Shown piece after piece: positions 17,206 through 26,206 of a DNA stretch of 64,000 bases (positions are counted from its first letter, which is position 1; every line of letters begins with the position of its first letter). Location: contig NZ_LN879457.1 in assembly GCF_001403615.1 (NCBI RefSeq), forward strand, positions 1,664,001 through 1,728,000, in the 5' to 3' direction. The translations under genes and the position numbers were made by a program. The notes beneath the pieces were generated by a model. It was not told the origin of the DNA, did not search any database, and saw only the letters and a list, made by a program, of their open reading frames with translations. Origin of the DNA: Desnuesiella massiliensis (GTDB lineage Bacteria > Bacillota > Clostridia > Clostridiales > Clostridiaceae).

Positions 17206-17703
17206 ATGAAGTATTATATTAGGCAAAAAGTTTTCTCCTTTGGAGATAAGTTCACTATTAAAAATGAGCAAGGCCAAGATATGTATTGGGTACAAGGAAA
17301 GGTTTTTAGCATAGGAAATAAGCTTAAAATCTATGATAATTCCGATAGAGAGATAGTCTATATTGAGCAAGCTTTATTTAAATTTCTTCCTGAATACAAT
17401 ATCTATTATGGAGATAATATGATAGGTAAAGTAAAAAAACAATTCACCTTTTTCTCTAAAAAATTTGATATTTGGAGCAGCTTAGGGGATTATTCTTTAG
17501 AAGGAGATTTCTTTGCTCATGATTTTGATATCATAAAACATGGTGTAGGTAGCATAGCCACTATTACTAAGGGCTGGTTTACCTTTGGTGATTGCTATGA
17601 AATAGATGTAGCGGAAGGAGAGAATCATCCATTCATTCTCTCTCTTGTAATTGTCATTGACCAGGTGCTTCATGAGGATAGAGGTAACCATAATAACAGT
17701 TAA
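17206..17703 (+). CDS. LURP-one-related / YxjI-like protein
   Basis: A 165-residue soluble protein of the LOR (tubby-like beta-barrel) family. It starts MKYYIRQKVFSFGDKFTI and continues with repeating beta-strand units such as QDMYWVQGKVFSIGNKLKIYD. The ATG at 17206 follows GGGAGG; an in-frame upstream ATG at 17158 has no ribosome-binding site. The role is unknown; related folds bind phospholipids or anchor to membranes. Monocistronic, ending at a bidirectional terminator. Confidence 0.8.
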   Translation: MKYYIRQKVFSFGDKFTIKNEQGQDMYWVQGKVFSIGNKLKIYDNSDREIVYIEQALFKFLPEYNIYYGDNMIGKVKKQFTFFSKKFDIWSSLGDYSLEGDFFAHDFDIIKHGVGSIATITKGWFTFGDCYEIDVAEGENHPFILSLVIVIDQVLHEDRGNHNNS

Positions 17704-17722
17704 TTTTTATTTTTCAAATAAT

Positions 17723-17762
17723 AAAAAATCTAAGGTGAAATTTATACTCCCTTAGATTTTTT
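17723..17762. terminator. Bidirectional terminator
   Basis: AAAAAATCTAAGG (17723-17735) pairs with CCTTAGATTTTTT (17750-17762) over 13 bp, with A/T tails on both sides. It separates the LOR-family gene from the convergent small membrane-protein gene. Confidence 0.85.
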
Positions 17763-17781
17763 AGTTTAATAATTCTTATAA

Positions 17782-17961
17782 TTACTCTTCTTTATTATCA
17801 CACTTTTTTTCATTATCATATTTCTTTAGTGCTTCTAAAGTAGTATCTCTAACTATCTCCTTTAAATCATATTTAAATGTTTTTAACGCTTTATTTAGCA
17901 AGTTATCAACTATGAGGTAAATGGCTCCAATTATTATTAATGAGTATAAAAGATTTCCCAT
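17782..17961 (-). CDS. Small membrane protein, 59 residues, unknown function
   Basis: The product is one N-terminal transmembrane segment (LLYSLIIIGAIYLIV) followed by a charged, probably helical cytoplasmic tail ending KKYDNEKKCDNKEE. The ATG at 17961 follows GGGGTG; an upstream GTG is part of that ribosome-binding site. I do not recognise the family. It is a lone gene between a bidirectional terminator and the terminator of the sugar operon. Confidence 0.65.
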   Translation of the reverse strand: MGNLLYSLIIIGAIYLIVDNLLNKALKTFKYDLKEIVRDTTLEALKKYDNEKKCDNKEE

Positions 17962-18041
17962 AAACAACACCCCTTTTATAAATTATAACCTTAATCCCAT
18001 AAATATTCCATATTAGTCTATATATTCAATTGCATTATATA

Positions 18042-18092
18042 AATAAACACCACCAAAATTTTTTTCCTTAAACAATTTTGATGATGTTTATT
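18042..18092 (-). terminator. Terminator of the ROK-GH1-DUF4127 operon
   Basis: AATAAACACCACCAAAATT (18042-18060) pairs with AATTTTGATGATGTTTATT (18074-18092) over 19 bp with two wobble pairs. It lies just past the DUF4127 stop codon in the minus direction. Confidence 0.8.
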
Positions 18093-18106
18093 ATTTAGAA
18101 ATTATT

Positions 18107-19618
18107 CTATTTTTTACTCATATCTATATCTAAATCTACTTCAAACATTCTTTTCCAAGGGAATTTAACCTTGCTTACTGAAAAATCATTGTCTTTAAAG
18201 CCTTTAATGAGTTTATTATTTATAAAGTCATTTAGTAATTCTTTTGTTCTATTTTCTACCCACTGGGTCTTGTCCTTAAAATTATAGTACTCAAGACCTT
18301 GCTCTGGCAGCTCTTTAATGACCTGCTGCCTTACTAAAGCTTGATAGGCACAGTCTTCTACCAGTCTATATATTAGGAATTCCTTATCAGCCTTTCCATA
18401 GAAGCTAACTACTCCTGCAGATAATACTGTACCTAAGGTATTACCATTAGTATTCCAGCCGCCATAGGAGGACAGGTCCGCTAATATATTTTCTGATATC
18501 ATCAAGTCAATTAGTTCTAAGTCTGAACCATTACTATAGGCTACATCAGCAATCATAACTTTTTTACCTTTGGATATATAGCTTTTTGCAGCAATTACAA
18601 ATTCATTTAGGTTCCTATGGCTATAATTAGTTCTAACTACATTAGTCTGTTCCCAAGACTCTTGCATTTCTGCACCAGGAGTATTTACCATAAGTACTAA
18701 ATCCGCTTCTATACTATTATCTACAATACTCATACCACAAGATATGATATGTGCCTTTATAGTTTCCATATAAGGTCTATCCTCATACTTTGGAATAATA
18801 GTAGGCCCTAATAGGGATGAAAACCGAATAAATACTAAAGGAGTTTTATTAAAGTAGTCATTTAATACTCGTGCTACTAAGGTACATCCTACCTCATCAG
18901 CACCTGGATATAGTAATACCTTATCCGCTATTCCCAGATTCTTAATAGTTCTTCTATGCCTGCCCTGCTCTTGAGATTGGACTCCATAAAGAGCAGCATC
19001 ATCTTGAGGAATAACGAAATAATTAAATACTCCCTCTTGAACTAAGCTTAATAGCCTTTCAGTAACCTTATAATTCTTTTCTCTTCTACTGAAATAATCT
19101 TCCACATGCTCTTTGGGTGTATTTTTTAGTAAGCTCTCATATCTGTCCTTATCCTCTTGACACCCATGACCTCTGCCTATTTTATCCCTTATCCAAGATA
19201 TATTAAATATATTTTCTCCAAACTCACTATAGTAATCTGGCTCTTCCTCTGAGCTATTATAAGCTGGAACTCTCATAATTAAATCAAAAGCAAATATTTT
19301 TATATCAGGATTTTTACTCTTTAAATTTCTTAATCTTTCGCAGCTTAAAAGCAGTTCATCTTCTTTAAAATTGTGCAGCCTTGAGGGTAATAAACCTCCA
19401 TAAAGCATCATATCCATTGAAATTATAGCATATTGAGCATTTTCAATATTACTCTCTAAGAACTGCCATAGTTTTTCAAGACATGCAGGAGACTTTTTAT
19501 GGTTTAAAATACTTTTATCTGGAACTATGATATTAATATCTGAAAACTCAGCTACTATTTGTTGAGGATATTTATAATTACATGGTCTTTCATCTAAGGG
19601 AATATATAATATATTCAT
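18107..19618 (-). CDS. DUF4127 family protein
   Basis: A 503-residue protein of the DUF4127 family, with the characteristic N-terminus ILYIPLDERPCNY and conserved blocks LMRVPAYNSSEEEP, PQDDAALYG, GADEVG and WNTNGNTLGTV. No signal peptide, so cytosolic. The many conserved Asp/Glu residues suggest a hydrolase-like active site, but no function is established that I can name. It is third in an operon with a ROK kinase and a GH1 enzyme, which points to carbohydrate metabolism. The ATG follows TAGGGGG. Confidence 0.85.
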   Translation of the reverse strand: MNILYIPLDERPCNYKYPQQIVAEFSDINIIVPDKSILNHKKSPACLEKLWQFLESNIENAQYAIISMDMMLYGGLLPSRLHNFKEDELLLSCERLRNLKSKNPDIKIFAFDLIMRVPAYNSSEEEPDYYSEFGENIFNISWIRDKIGRGHGCQEDKDRYESLLKNTPKEHVEDYFSRREKNYKVTERLLSLVQEGVFNYFVIPQDDAALYGVQSQEQGRHRRTIKNLGIADKVLLYPGADEVGCTLVARVLNDYFNKTPLVFIRFSSLLGPTIIPKYEDRPYMETIKAHIISCGMSIVDNSIEADLVLMVNTPGAEMQESWEQTNVVRTNYSHRNLNEFVIAAKSYISKGKKVMIADVAYSNGSDLELIDLMISENILADLSSYGGWNTNGNTLGTVLSAGVVSFYGKADKEFLIYRLVEDCAYQALVRQQVIKELPEQGLEYYNFKDKTQWVENRTKELLNDFINNKLIKGFKDNDFSVSKVKFPWKRMFEVDLDIDMSKK

Positions 19619-19715
19619 TTTTTAACCCCCTAATTTCTATACTTATGCTAATTATATAAATCAGTGAGGTTAATGTCTTTTACTTTTTTCCATTTATATT
19701 AGGTATGTTTCCAAA

Positions 19716-21134
19716 TTATTTTGCGGAGATTTCTAATGAATTTGATTCAGCTACTTTCTTAAACCATAGCCCTGATTTTTTTATGCTTCTTTTGAAATTA
19801 TTTTCTATGTCAACTCTAAAGAAGCCATATCGATTTTTATAACCATTAAGCCAAGACCAATTATCCATAAAGGTCCATATATGATATCCAAAACAGTTGG
19901 AGCCTTCACTTATCCCTTTATGCAGCCATATTAAGTGCTCCTTGATAAATTCAATCCTATAGTCGTCTTCAATAATATCTTCATTATTTATGAACCTCTC
20001 TTCTTCTTGAACCCCCATACCATTCTCTGATACATACCAAGGTATATTTCCATAGTTATTTTTTATATTCATTGCTATATCATAAATACCCTTTTCGTAA
20101 ATTTCCCAGCCTCTATATTTATTCATTTTTCTCTCTGGCCACTGATAATAATCAAAAAAAGCTTCAGGCATCAAGGGTTTATTACTGTCCCAAACTTTAC
20201 TTGGAGCTTTTACTCTCCTAGGCTGATAGTAATTTACTCCTAAGAAATCCACCTTATTATTTAATAATATATTTTCATCCCCATCAGATATAACGGGAAT
20301 CAAATCATTTTCTTTAATTAGAGAAATCAATTCCTCCGGGTATTTCCCATTAACTGCTGGATCTAAGAAGCTTCTGTTAAATAGTAAGTCTGCTATATTA
20401 GCAGCCTTTAAATCCTCAGGATTTTCATTGTCTCTAGGGTAGGAAGGAGTTAAATTTAGTATTATTCCTGCTTTCCCGTCCTGCTTCAAGCTCTTGTATT
20501 TTTCAATGGCTTTTGCGCTAGCTATAGCAGTATTATAAGCCACTTGTACCGCTCTTTTCATATCTATCACACAAGGATAATGAAACTCATAAAGATAACC
20601 GCATTCCACTGGAACTATAGGTTCATTGAAAGTTGTCCAATATTTAATCTTGTGTCCAAATAAGCTGAAGCACTGCTCTGCATATTCTGCAAAAGCCTCT
20701 ACTATTTCTCTATTTTCCCAGCCCCCTATGTTCTGCATGGCCAAAGGCATATCAAAGTGAAAAAGACATATTATAGGAGTTATATCCTGATTTATAAACT
20801 CATCGAATACATCATTATAAAAATTTACAGCCTCTTGGTTAATTTCACCTCTGCCATCTGGTATCAACCTTGACCATGAAATTGAAGTACGAAAAGAATT
20901 AAAGCCTATTTCTTTCATCCTTTTTATATCTTCTTTATACATGCTATAAAAATTTGATGTATCCTTAGGCCCTATATTATTAAAAAACTTTTCTGGATTA
21001 ATTTCATACCAGTAATCCCATATATTTTTGCCTTTACCATGCTCTAAAGAAGCACCTTCAGTTTGAGTAGCCGAGCAAGCTGCTCCCCACAAAAAATTTG
21101 GTGGAAAACTAAGATTATATTTATCGTTACTCAT
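19716..21134 (-). CDS. GH1 glycosidase, 6-phospho-beta-glycosidase-like
   Basis: A 472-residue glycoside hydrolase family 1 enzyme. The acid/base Glu171 is in TFNEP and the nucleophile Glu370 in YVSENG. Near the C-terminus NWSWLNGYKNRYGFF replaces the NFEWxEGY of enzymes acting on unphosphorylated sugars. Ser427 and Tyr436 align with phosphate-binding Ser428 and Tyr437 of LacG-type enzymes, while the intervening Lys is Asn434 with Lys433 next to it. It is therefore probably specific for 6-phosphorylated beta-glycosides. No PTS genes are present; the upstream ROK kinase could supply the phosphate. It starts 2 bp after the kinase stop codon. Confidence 0.88.
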   Translation of the reverse strand: MSNDKYNLSFPPNFLWGAACSATQTEGASLEHGKGKNIWDYWYEINPEKFFNNIGPKDTSNFYSMYKEDIKRMKEIGFNSFRTSISWSRLIPDGRGEINQEAVNFYNDVFDEFINQDITPIICLFHFDMPLAMQNIGGWENREIVEAFAEYAEQCFSLFGHKIKYWTTFNEPIVPVECGYLYEFHYPCVIDMKRAVQVAYNTAIASAKAIEKYKSLKQDGKAGIILNLTPSYPRDNENPEDLKAANIADLLFNRSFLDPAVNGKYPEELISLIKENDLIPVISDGDENILLNNKVDFLGVNYYQPRRVKAPSKVWDSNKPLMPEAFFDYYQWPERKMNKYRGWEIYEKGIYDIAMNIKNNYGNIPWYVSENGMGVQEEERFINNEDIIEDDYRIEFIKEHLIWLHKGISEGSNCFGYHIWTFMDNWSWLNGYKNRYGFFRVDIENNFKRSIKKSGLWFKKVAESNSLEISAK

Positions 21135-21136
21135 TA

Positions 21137-22051
21137 TTACATTTCTCCTTGCCTTTGAAGATAATTATATAATGCGCCTATAAGATTAGCATCATTATTA
21201 AATTCACATTTTTGTATTATTGGTCTTACTTTTGCTATTTCTATAGAGTTCATAATAGAGTCTAATTTTTCATTTATTCTTTCTAAGAAGTCTTCTCTTA
21301 TACTTATAGCTCCTCCAATAATGATCTTTTCTGGATCATACATGTATTGAATATTAAATATGCCTTTAGCAAAATTAAAATAAAATCTTGATATAGCCTC
21401 TAAGCAGTCTTTGTCTCCTTGTTCTGCCATTTCAAATACCTTTTTACCATCTATACCGCTAACTTCAATATTCTTAAGCTTTGCCGCAGTTCTTACTAAG
21501 GCTATGGTAGATCCTACATCACTCCAGTTTTTAAACACTGTTTCTCCATTTTCCTCACAGATATCCATAATCATATATCCAAATTCCCCACCATGAAGAT
21601 TTGCCCCTTTATGGATTCTCTTGTCTTTCACTACAGCGCCGCCAATACCGGTGCCGCAAACTACAAATAGAACATCCTTATTATCCTTTGCTGCCCCTAT
21701 CCATACTTCTCCTAAAGCGGCACAATTAGCATCATTTTCTAATTCTGCTTTAAGGCCTGTTTCTTTTAGTAAAATTTCTTTAAAATTAGGTCCATGGATG
21801 CAGGGGAGGGCACTAGCGCCGCCTATTATTCCAGTTTCACTATCCACTCCACCTGGACAGCTAAGAGCTATACCTGCTATAGCATATTTCTGCTTATAAT
21901 CCTCTATTACTTTAATCATTTGATTTATAAATATCTTAAAATCCTCTGTACAAGATGGATAGCTGTCTCTTTCTAAAAACTCGCTGTTAGAATTCATTAT
22001 GGCATACTTTACGCTTGTTCCTCCAACATCAAAAACAATATAGTTTTTCAT
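21137..22051 (-). CDS. ROK-family sugar kinase
   Basis: A 304-residue ROK protein with the ATP-binding DVGGTSVKYAIM, SCPGGVDSETG, the ENDANCAALGE active-site region (catalytic Asp) and GTGIGGAVV. There is no N-terminal helix-turn-helix, so it is a kinase rather than a repressor. The usual Cys-rich zinc motif after HGGEFGY is missing; that region reads MIMDICEENGETVFKN. With the phospho-glycosidase-like GH1 next door, a beta-glucoside kinase role is a reasonable inference; glucokinase is the alternative. The ATG at 22051 follows GGGGGAGAG; earlier in-frame codons lack a ribosome-binding site. First gene of the operon. Confidence 0.88.
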   Translation of the reverse strand: MKNYIVFDVGGTSVKYAIMNSNSEFLERDSYPSCTEDFKIFINQMIKVIEDYKQKYAIAGIALSCPGGVDSETGIIGGASALPCIHGPNFKEILLKETGLKAELENDANCAALGEVWIGAAKDNKDVLFVVCGTGIGGAVVKDKRIHKGANLHGGEFGYMIMDICEENGETVFKNWSDVGSTIALVRTAAKLKNIEVSGIDGKKVFEMAEQGDKDCLEAISRFYFNFAKGIFNIQYMYDPEKIIIGGAISIREDFLERINEKLDSIMNSIEIAKVRPIIQKCEFNNDANLIGALYNYLQRQGEM

Positions 22052-22298
22052 AAACTCTCTCCCCCTATATTTAGACATTGTATACGGTTTTATTATATTA
22101 TACAGATTTTTAGAAGTATATATTACTAATAGTCCCTTTATAAAATACCTATAATTTATATATAAAATCTATAAAATGTTCATTTTTTATTAATTGAAAC
22201 CTTATAAATATGTGCAAATAGCTTTATATTTTTTTATAATAAAAAAATACTTATTATTATCTTTTAATATTTTATATTATCTTCCTATATCTTTTATT
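22052..22298. other. Divergent intergenic region of the ROK operon and hsp20
   Basis: AT-rich. A minus-strand TATAAT about 50 bases before the ROK start may be its -10 box. Near 22078-22093 there is TGTATACGG followed by T-rich sequence, loosely like a sugar-operon operator, but it is too degenerate to call. The hsp20 promoter follows to the right. Confidence 0.35.
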
Positions 22299-22334
22299 TT
22301 TGACTTTGACTTTCTTTGACTTTAATATTATTAT
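22299..22334 (+). promoter_or_regulatory. hsp20 promoter with CtsR-type heat-shock operator
   Basis: Three TTTGACT heptads occur at 22299-22305, 22305-22311 and 22315-22321. The last two, separated by TTC, give AGTCAAA-GAA-AGTCAAA on the minus strand, an exact match to the CtsR operator RGTCAAA-NAN-RGTCAAA. A -35 TTGACT (22306-22311) and -10 TATTAT (22329-22334) with 17-bp spacing overlap it. A bound CtsR repressor would block the -35 region. Confidence 0.8.
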
Positions 22335-22398
22335 ATAAGTGTAATAAGAAATAAAACATAAGTAAATAATATTATTAAAAATTTAAGGAGGTAGTCTT

Positions 22399-22839
22399 AT
22401 GTTTGATTTAATTCCTTTCAGAAAATCTAATAATTTGAGGAGAAGAGATAATTTTGATGATTTATTCAATGATTTCTTTAATGAAAACTTTTTATCTCCT
22501 TTTAACATGATGGAGAACTCTTTTGGAGTAGACTTAAAAGAAACAGACGAAAACTATTTAATTGAAGCTGATTTACCAGGCGTTAAAAAAGAGGATATTA
22601 ATGTTAATTTTGAAAATAATCACCTTACCATAAGTGCAAAACGTGATGACTCCACAGAAGAGAAGAAGGAAAACTATGTAAGACGTGAAAGACATTATGG
22701 TGAATTTAAAAGAAGCTTCTATGTAGATAATGTAGACGAAAATTCCATAAATGCTTCCTTCAATGATGGTGTACTAAAGTTAGTATTACCTAAATTGAAT
22801 AAGAATAAAGATTCAAAACGCAAAATAGATATAAACTAA
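22399..22839 (+). CDS. Small heat-shock protein Hsp20 (alpha-crystallin family)
   Basis: A 146-residue cytosolic holdase chaperone that binds unfolding proteins. The alpha-crystallin domain spans about residues 45-135 (VDLKETDENYLIEADLPGV, HLTISAKRDD, then ASFNDGVLKLVLPK). The N-terminus is rich in Phe and Asn (DNFDDLFNDFFNENF). The C-terminal I-x-I is only partly visible (KIDIN). The length and gene resemble clostridial hsp18. Translation starts at an ATG behind AAGGAGG. Regulated by a CtsR-type operator; no CIRCE element was found. Confidence 0.93.
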   Translation: MFDLIPFRKSNNLRRRDNFDDLFNDFFNENFLSPFNMMENSFGVDLKETDENYLIEADLPGVKKEDINVNFENNHLTISAKRDDSTEEKKENYVRRERHYGEFKRSFYVDNVDENSINASFNDGVLKLVLPKLNKNKDSKRKIDIN

Positions 22840-22871
22840 AAAGAAAGGGCCTTTAAAAGGTCCTTTCTTTT
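22839..22871. terminator. Bidirectional terminator between hsp20 and dnaB
   Basis: AAAAGAAAGGGCCT (22839-22852) pairs with AGGTCCTTTCTTTT (22858-22871), 14 bp with one wobble. It lies between convergent genes and has T-runs in both directions. Confidence 0.85.
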
Positions 22872-24207
22872 AGTAGTCTTGATGAACTACATCCAAATTT
22901 CCAAACTTACTAAATTGTCCAAGCCATGCTAATCTAACAGTACCTACTGGACCATTTCTTTGCTTTGCTATGATACATTCTGCTACGTTCTTTTCTTCTG
23001 TTTCTTTGTTATAATACTCATCTCTATAAAGAAACATTACTAGGTCGGCATCCTGCTCTATAGAACCTGATTCTCTAAGGTCTGAAAGCATTGGTCTATG
23101 ATCTGCTCTCTGTTCTGGGGCACGGGATAGCTGAGATAAGGCTATAACTGGGCATTCCATCTCTTTGGCTAAGGCTTTTATAGATCTAGATATTTCAGAT
23201 ACCTCTTGTTGTCTGCTTTCTCCTCCGCTGCCAGACATCAATTGCAGGTAGTCTATAATTATCATATCTATACCATACTCTAGTTTTATTCTTCTGCATT
23301 TGGAACGCATTTCCATGACAGATACCCCTGCAGTATCATCAATGTATATCTTAGCAGCAGCTAAAGGCCCTGATGCTCTAGCTATATTTTCCCAATCTTG
23401 ATCATCTAGATTACCTGTTCTAAGCTTTAGCATATCTACATTAGCTTCTGCACATAAAAACTTATAGGCCAATTGCTCTTTTGACATTTCTAGAGAAAAT
23501 ATTACTATGCTTTTATTCTCTCTTAGGGCAGCGTGTTGAGCAAGATTTAATACAAAGGTAGTCTTCCCCATAGAAGGCCTTGCTGCAATAAGTACCATAT
23601 CCCCCTTTTGAAAGCCAGAGGTCTTGCTGTCTAAATCTAAAAAACCCGAAGGGACACCAGTAGCCACTCCTTTATTATTAAAGATCCTTTCTATTTCTAA
23701 GAATCCTCTCTCAAGTACAGTACTTATAGGTTCAAAATCATTAGTACTTCTTTTTTCCGCTATATCAAATATTCTCTTTTCTGCAAAATCTAAAACGTCC
23801 TCTACATCCCCCTGTTTATTGTAGCTCTGCTCTATTATCTCATTGGATGCCTTGATTAACTTCCTAAGCATTGCTTTCTGCTCTACAATCTTAATATAGG
23901 ATTGTAGATTAGCAGTAGAAATTACCGCATTTGCTATTTCAGTGATATAGGTTATTCCTCCAATAGACTCAAGTTTTTCCTTTGCCCTCAGATGTTCAAT
24001 AAGAGTAACCATATCTATAGGTATATCTTTCTGGAATAACTCCATAATAGCAGCATAAATTACTTTATGAGCGTCCCTATAAAAATCATCACTTTTAAGA
24101 ACCTCTGCCGCTTGAGCTATAGAGGTTTTATCTATAATCATTGCACCTAAAACAGATTGCTCTGCTTCTATATTTTGGGGCATGCTCTTCATAAGAGGTG
24201 CTTCCAT
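22870..24207 (-). CDS. dnaB: Replicative DNA helicase DnaB
   Basis: A 445-residue hexameric helicase that unwinds DNA ahead of the replisome (called DnaC in Bacillus subtilis). The N-terminal domain starts PQNIEAEQSVLGAM. The RecA-like domain has Walker A ARPSMGKTT, Walker B IIIDYLQLMSG, the LSQLSR and DLRESGSIEQDADLVMFLYR motifs. The ATG is preceded by AGGAGA. It follows the rplI-lonC block on the same strand, as in many Firmicutes where rplI and dnaB are near neighbours. Confidence 0.97.
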   Translation of the reverse strand: MEAPLMKSMPQNIEAEQSVLGAMIIDKTSIAQAAEVLKSDDFYRDAHKVIYAAIMELFQKDIPIDMVTLIEHLRAKEKLESIGGITYITEIANAVISTANLQSYIKIVEQKAMLRKLIKASNEIIEQSYNKQGDVEDVLDFAEKRIFDIAEKRSTNDFEPISTVLERGFLEIERIFNNKGVATGVPSGFLDLDSKTSGFQKGDMVLIAARPSMGKTTFVLNLAQHAALRENKSIVIFSLEMSKEQLAYKFLCAEANVDMLKLRTGNLDDQDWENIARASGPLAAAKIYIDDTAGVSVMEMRSKCRRIKLEYGIDMIIIDYLQLMSGSGGESRQQEVSEISRSIKALAKEMECPVIALSQLSRAPEQRADHRPMLSDLRESGSIEQDADLVMFLYRDEYYNKETEEKNVAECIIAKQRNGPVGTVRLAWLGQFSKFGNLDVVHQDY

Positions 24208-24248
24208 ACAACATCTCTCCTAATTAATAAAATTGTTTATATTAATAG

Positions 24249-24288
24249 AGAAACAACTCCTTTAAATTTAGAAGTTGTTTCTTTTTAA
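24249..24288. terminator. Stem-loop between lonC and dnaB
   Basis: AGAAACAACT (24249-24258) pairs with AGTTGTTTCT (24273-24282). The T-run (TTTTT) follows on the plus strand, although both flanking genes are on the minus strand, where the tail is CTCTATTAAT. It is therefore a weak terminator or an RNA-processing hairpin for lonC-dnaB, or it blocks antisense transcription. Confidence 0.5.
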
Positions 24289-24298
24289 ATACGCATTA

Positions 24299-26194
24299 TT
24301 AAAATGCTATATCCATAAGCTCCTCAATGGTATCTACGGCTTTCACATCTATATCCGTTAATCCTAGTGGAACTTCTTTATAATTGTCTTTAGGCACAAG
24401 TACAAGTTTTATACCCTTTCTTCTTGCACCATAGACCTTTTCAAAGATTCCGCCTACAGGTTTAATATTTCCTCTAAGAGATATTTCTCCTGTTACAGCT
24501 ATATCCTGTCTTATGGGTTTTTCCATTAGGGCACTTATGATACATATAGTTATAGCTGCACCAGCAGAAGGTCCATCAATTTTACCGCCTCCGATGACAT
24601 TAACATGTATATCATAATCCTTTATATCTTTATCTGTAATCTTTCTTATTACTGACGCAGCATTAAATACAGAATCCTTTGCCATGGAACCTGCTGTATC
24701 GTTAAACCTAACTATACCTGCGCCTTTTTCCTTTGCAGGAAACACTGCAGCTTCAATCTCTATAGTAGAACCTATAAAGCCGCTTACTCCTAATCCATAT
24801 ATATGTCCTATCTCTTGCTTATTTTCATTGTTCATCATTTCATAAGGAGTAAATCTACTTATAGCTAGTACTTCTTCCACATCTCCTTTGGTTATAAGAA
24901 GCTTATCTTCTTCACCTGCTTTTGTGTTATAAAGTACATATCCATAGGCATCAGCTAATATATTTACTGCTTTTCTACCTTCAATAGTATATCTGCTTAT
25001 AATTTCCGATACACCCTGTTCTAAAGCAATTCCTAGTTTCTTTGCAGCATTTTCTACTATATTTTCTATATCTTTAGCTGATAAAGGTTCAAAATAAACT
25101 TCTGTACACCTTGAACGCAATGCTGGATTTATCTCTTCTGGCTCTCTAGTAGTTGCACCAATTAACACAAAATCTGCTGGTGCTCCATTATCAAAAAGAT
25201 ACTTTATATACTTTGGAGTGTTTTCATCCTCTGGATCATAATATGAAGATGAAAATTCTACTCTCTTATCCTCTAGAACCTTCAATAGCTTATTTTGAAG
25301 AATTGGATCTAGTTCCCCAATTTCATCAATAAAAAGCACTCCTCCATGGGCCTCTGTGACCAAACCTGGTTTTGGCTCTGGCACGCCAATTTCTGCTAAA
25401 TCTCTCTTGCTTCCCTGATATATAGGATCATGTACTGAACCTAAAAGAGGGTTAGTTATTTCTCTAGGATCCCATCTTACTGTAGTTCCATCCACCTCTA
25501 CAAATTTAGCATCCTCTTTAAAAGGAGTAAATTTTAGCTTTTTAGCTTCTTCTAAAGCTAAACGAGCAGCAGTGGTTTTGCCCACTCCTGGAGGTCCATA
25601 AAGTATTATATGTTGTGGATAAGGTGAAGAAATCTTAGAAAGTAAAGATTTAATTGCTCTTTCTTGTCCTACTATTTCTTCAAAGCTTTCAGGCCTTAAT
25701 AGACTCTGAAGACTCTTGGTAAGTTTTTTAGAGTCAAGAACTTCTAAATGAGCATACTTTTTTAAAGTCTTTGCATTTTCAGGTCCCTTTTGCTTTCTTA
25801 TAATGCTCATCCTAACTTCATCCACATATTTCTCTTGCTTCTCTACTATCGCTTGTTCAACCTGAGCTTCTATCTTATTTTGTATATATCTTCTTGCTAA
25901 TTGCTCTGATATCCATTTATTTGTATCTTCCATAACTTCATAAATATTTTGAGCATTAGGTATAGTAGCTATGCCTTTACCATCACTAGCAATTTTATTT
26001 AAAGCATAAGCTCTCTTATATATATCATCACTATTTACATGTTTCTGTAGCTTAAACTTTACTGTTCTTGCTTTTACAGCACCTTGGTCTAAAATATTGT
26101 TTAACACCTCAAAAAGTACATTTATTTGTGATTCTACATTTACACTTTCTTTTAACACATTTTGTACTTCATTCGTTTCAAATTCTGACTTCAA
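24299..26194 (-). CDS. lonC: ATP-dependent protease LonC (sporulation-associated Lon family)
   Basis: A 631-residue Lon-type protease that lacks the large N-terminal Lon substrate domain, matching the LonC type confined to endospore formers. The AAA+ module has Walker A GPPGVGKTTAARL, Walker B GGVLFIDEIGEL and the arginine-finger region ALRSRCTEVYF. The C-terminal proteolytic domain carries the Ser-Lys dyad: Ser in GGGKIDGPSAGAA and Lys in PVGGIFEKVYGA. No membrane segments, so it is cytosolic. The start is a TTG behind GGGGGAT. It lies 12 bp after rplI. Confidence 0.9.
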   Translation of the reverse strand: MKSEFETNEVQNVLKESVNVESQINVLFEVLNNILDQGAVKARTVKFKLQKHVNSDDIYKRAYALNKIASDGKGIATIPNAQNIYEVMEDTNKWISEQLARRYIQNKIEAQVEQAIVEKQEKYVDEVRMSIIRKQKGPENAKTLKKYAHLEVLDSKKLTKSLQSLLRPESFEEIVGQERAIKSLLSKISSPYPQHIILYGPPGVGKTTAARLALEEAKKLKFTPFKEDAKFVEVDGTTVRWDPREITNPLLGSVHDPIYQGSKRDLAEIGVPEPKPGLVTEAHGGVLFIDEIGELDPILQNKLLKVLEDKRVEFSSSYYDPEDENTPKYIKYLFDNGAPADFVLIGATTREPEEINPALRSRCTEVYFEPLSAKDIENIVENAAKKLGIALEQGVSEIISRYTIEGRKAVNILADAYGYVLYNTKAGEEDKLLITKGDVEEVLAISRFTPYEMMNNENKQEIGHIYGLGVSGFIGSTIEIEAAVFPAKEKGAGIVRFNDTAGSMAKDSVFNAASVIRKITDKDIKDYDIHVNVIGGGKIDGPSAGAAITICIISALMEKPIRQDIAVTGEISLRGNIKPVGGIFEKVYGARRKGIKLVLVPKDNYKEVPLGLTDIDVKAVDTIEELMDIAF

Positions 26195-26206
26195 AATTTA
26201 TCCCCC

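Noticed and set aside
22078..22093. Catabolite-responsive (cre) or LacI-type operator upstream of the ROK operon
   Set aside because: At least three mismatches to the cre consensus and no dyad; too weak to report as a site.
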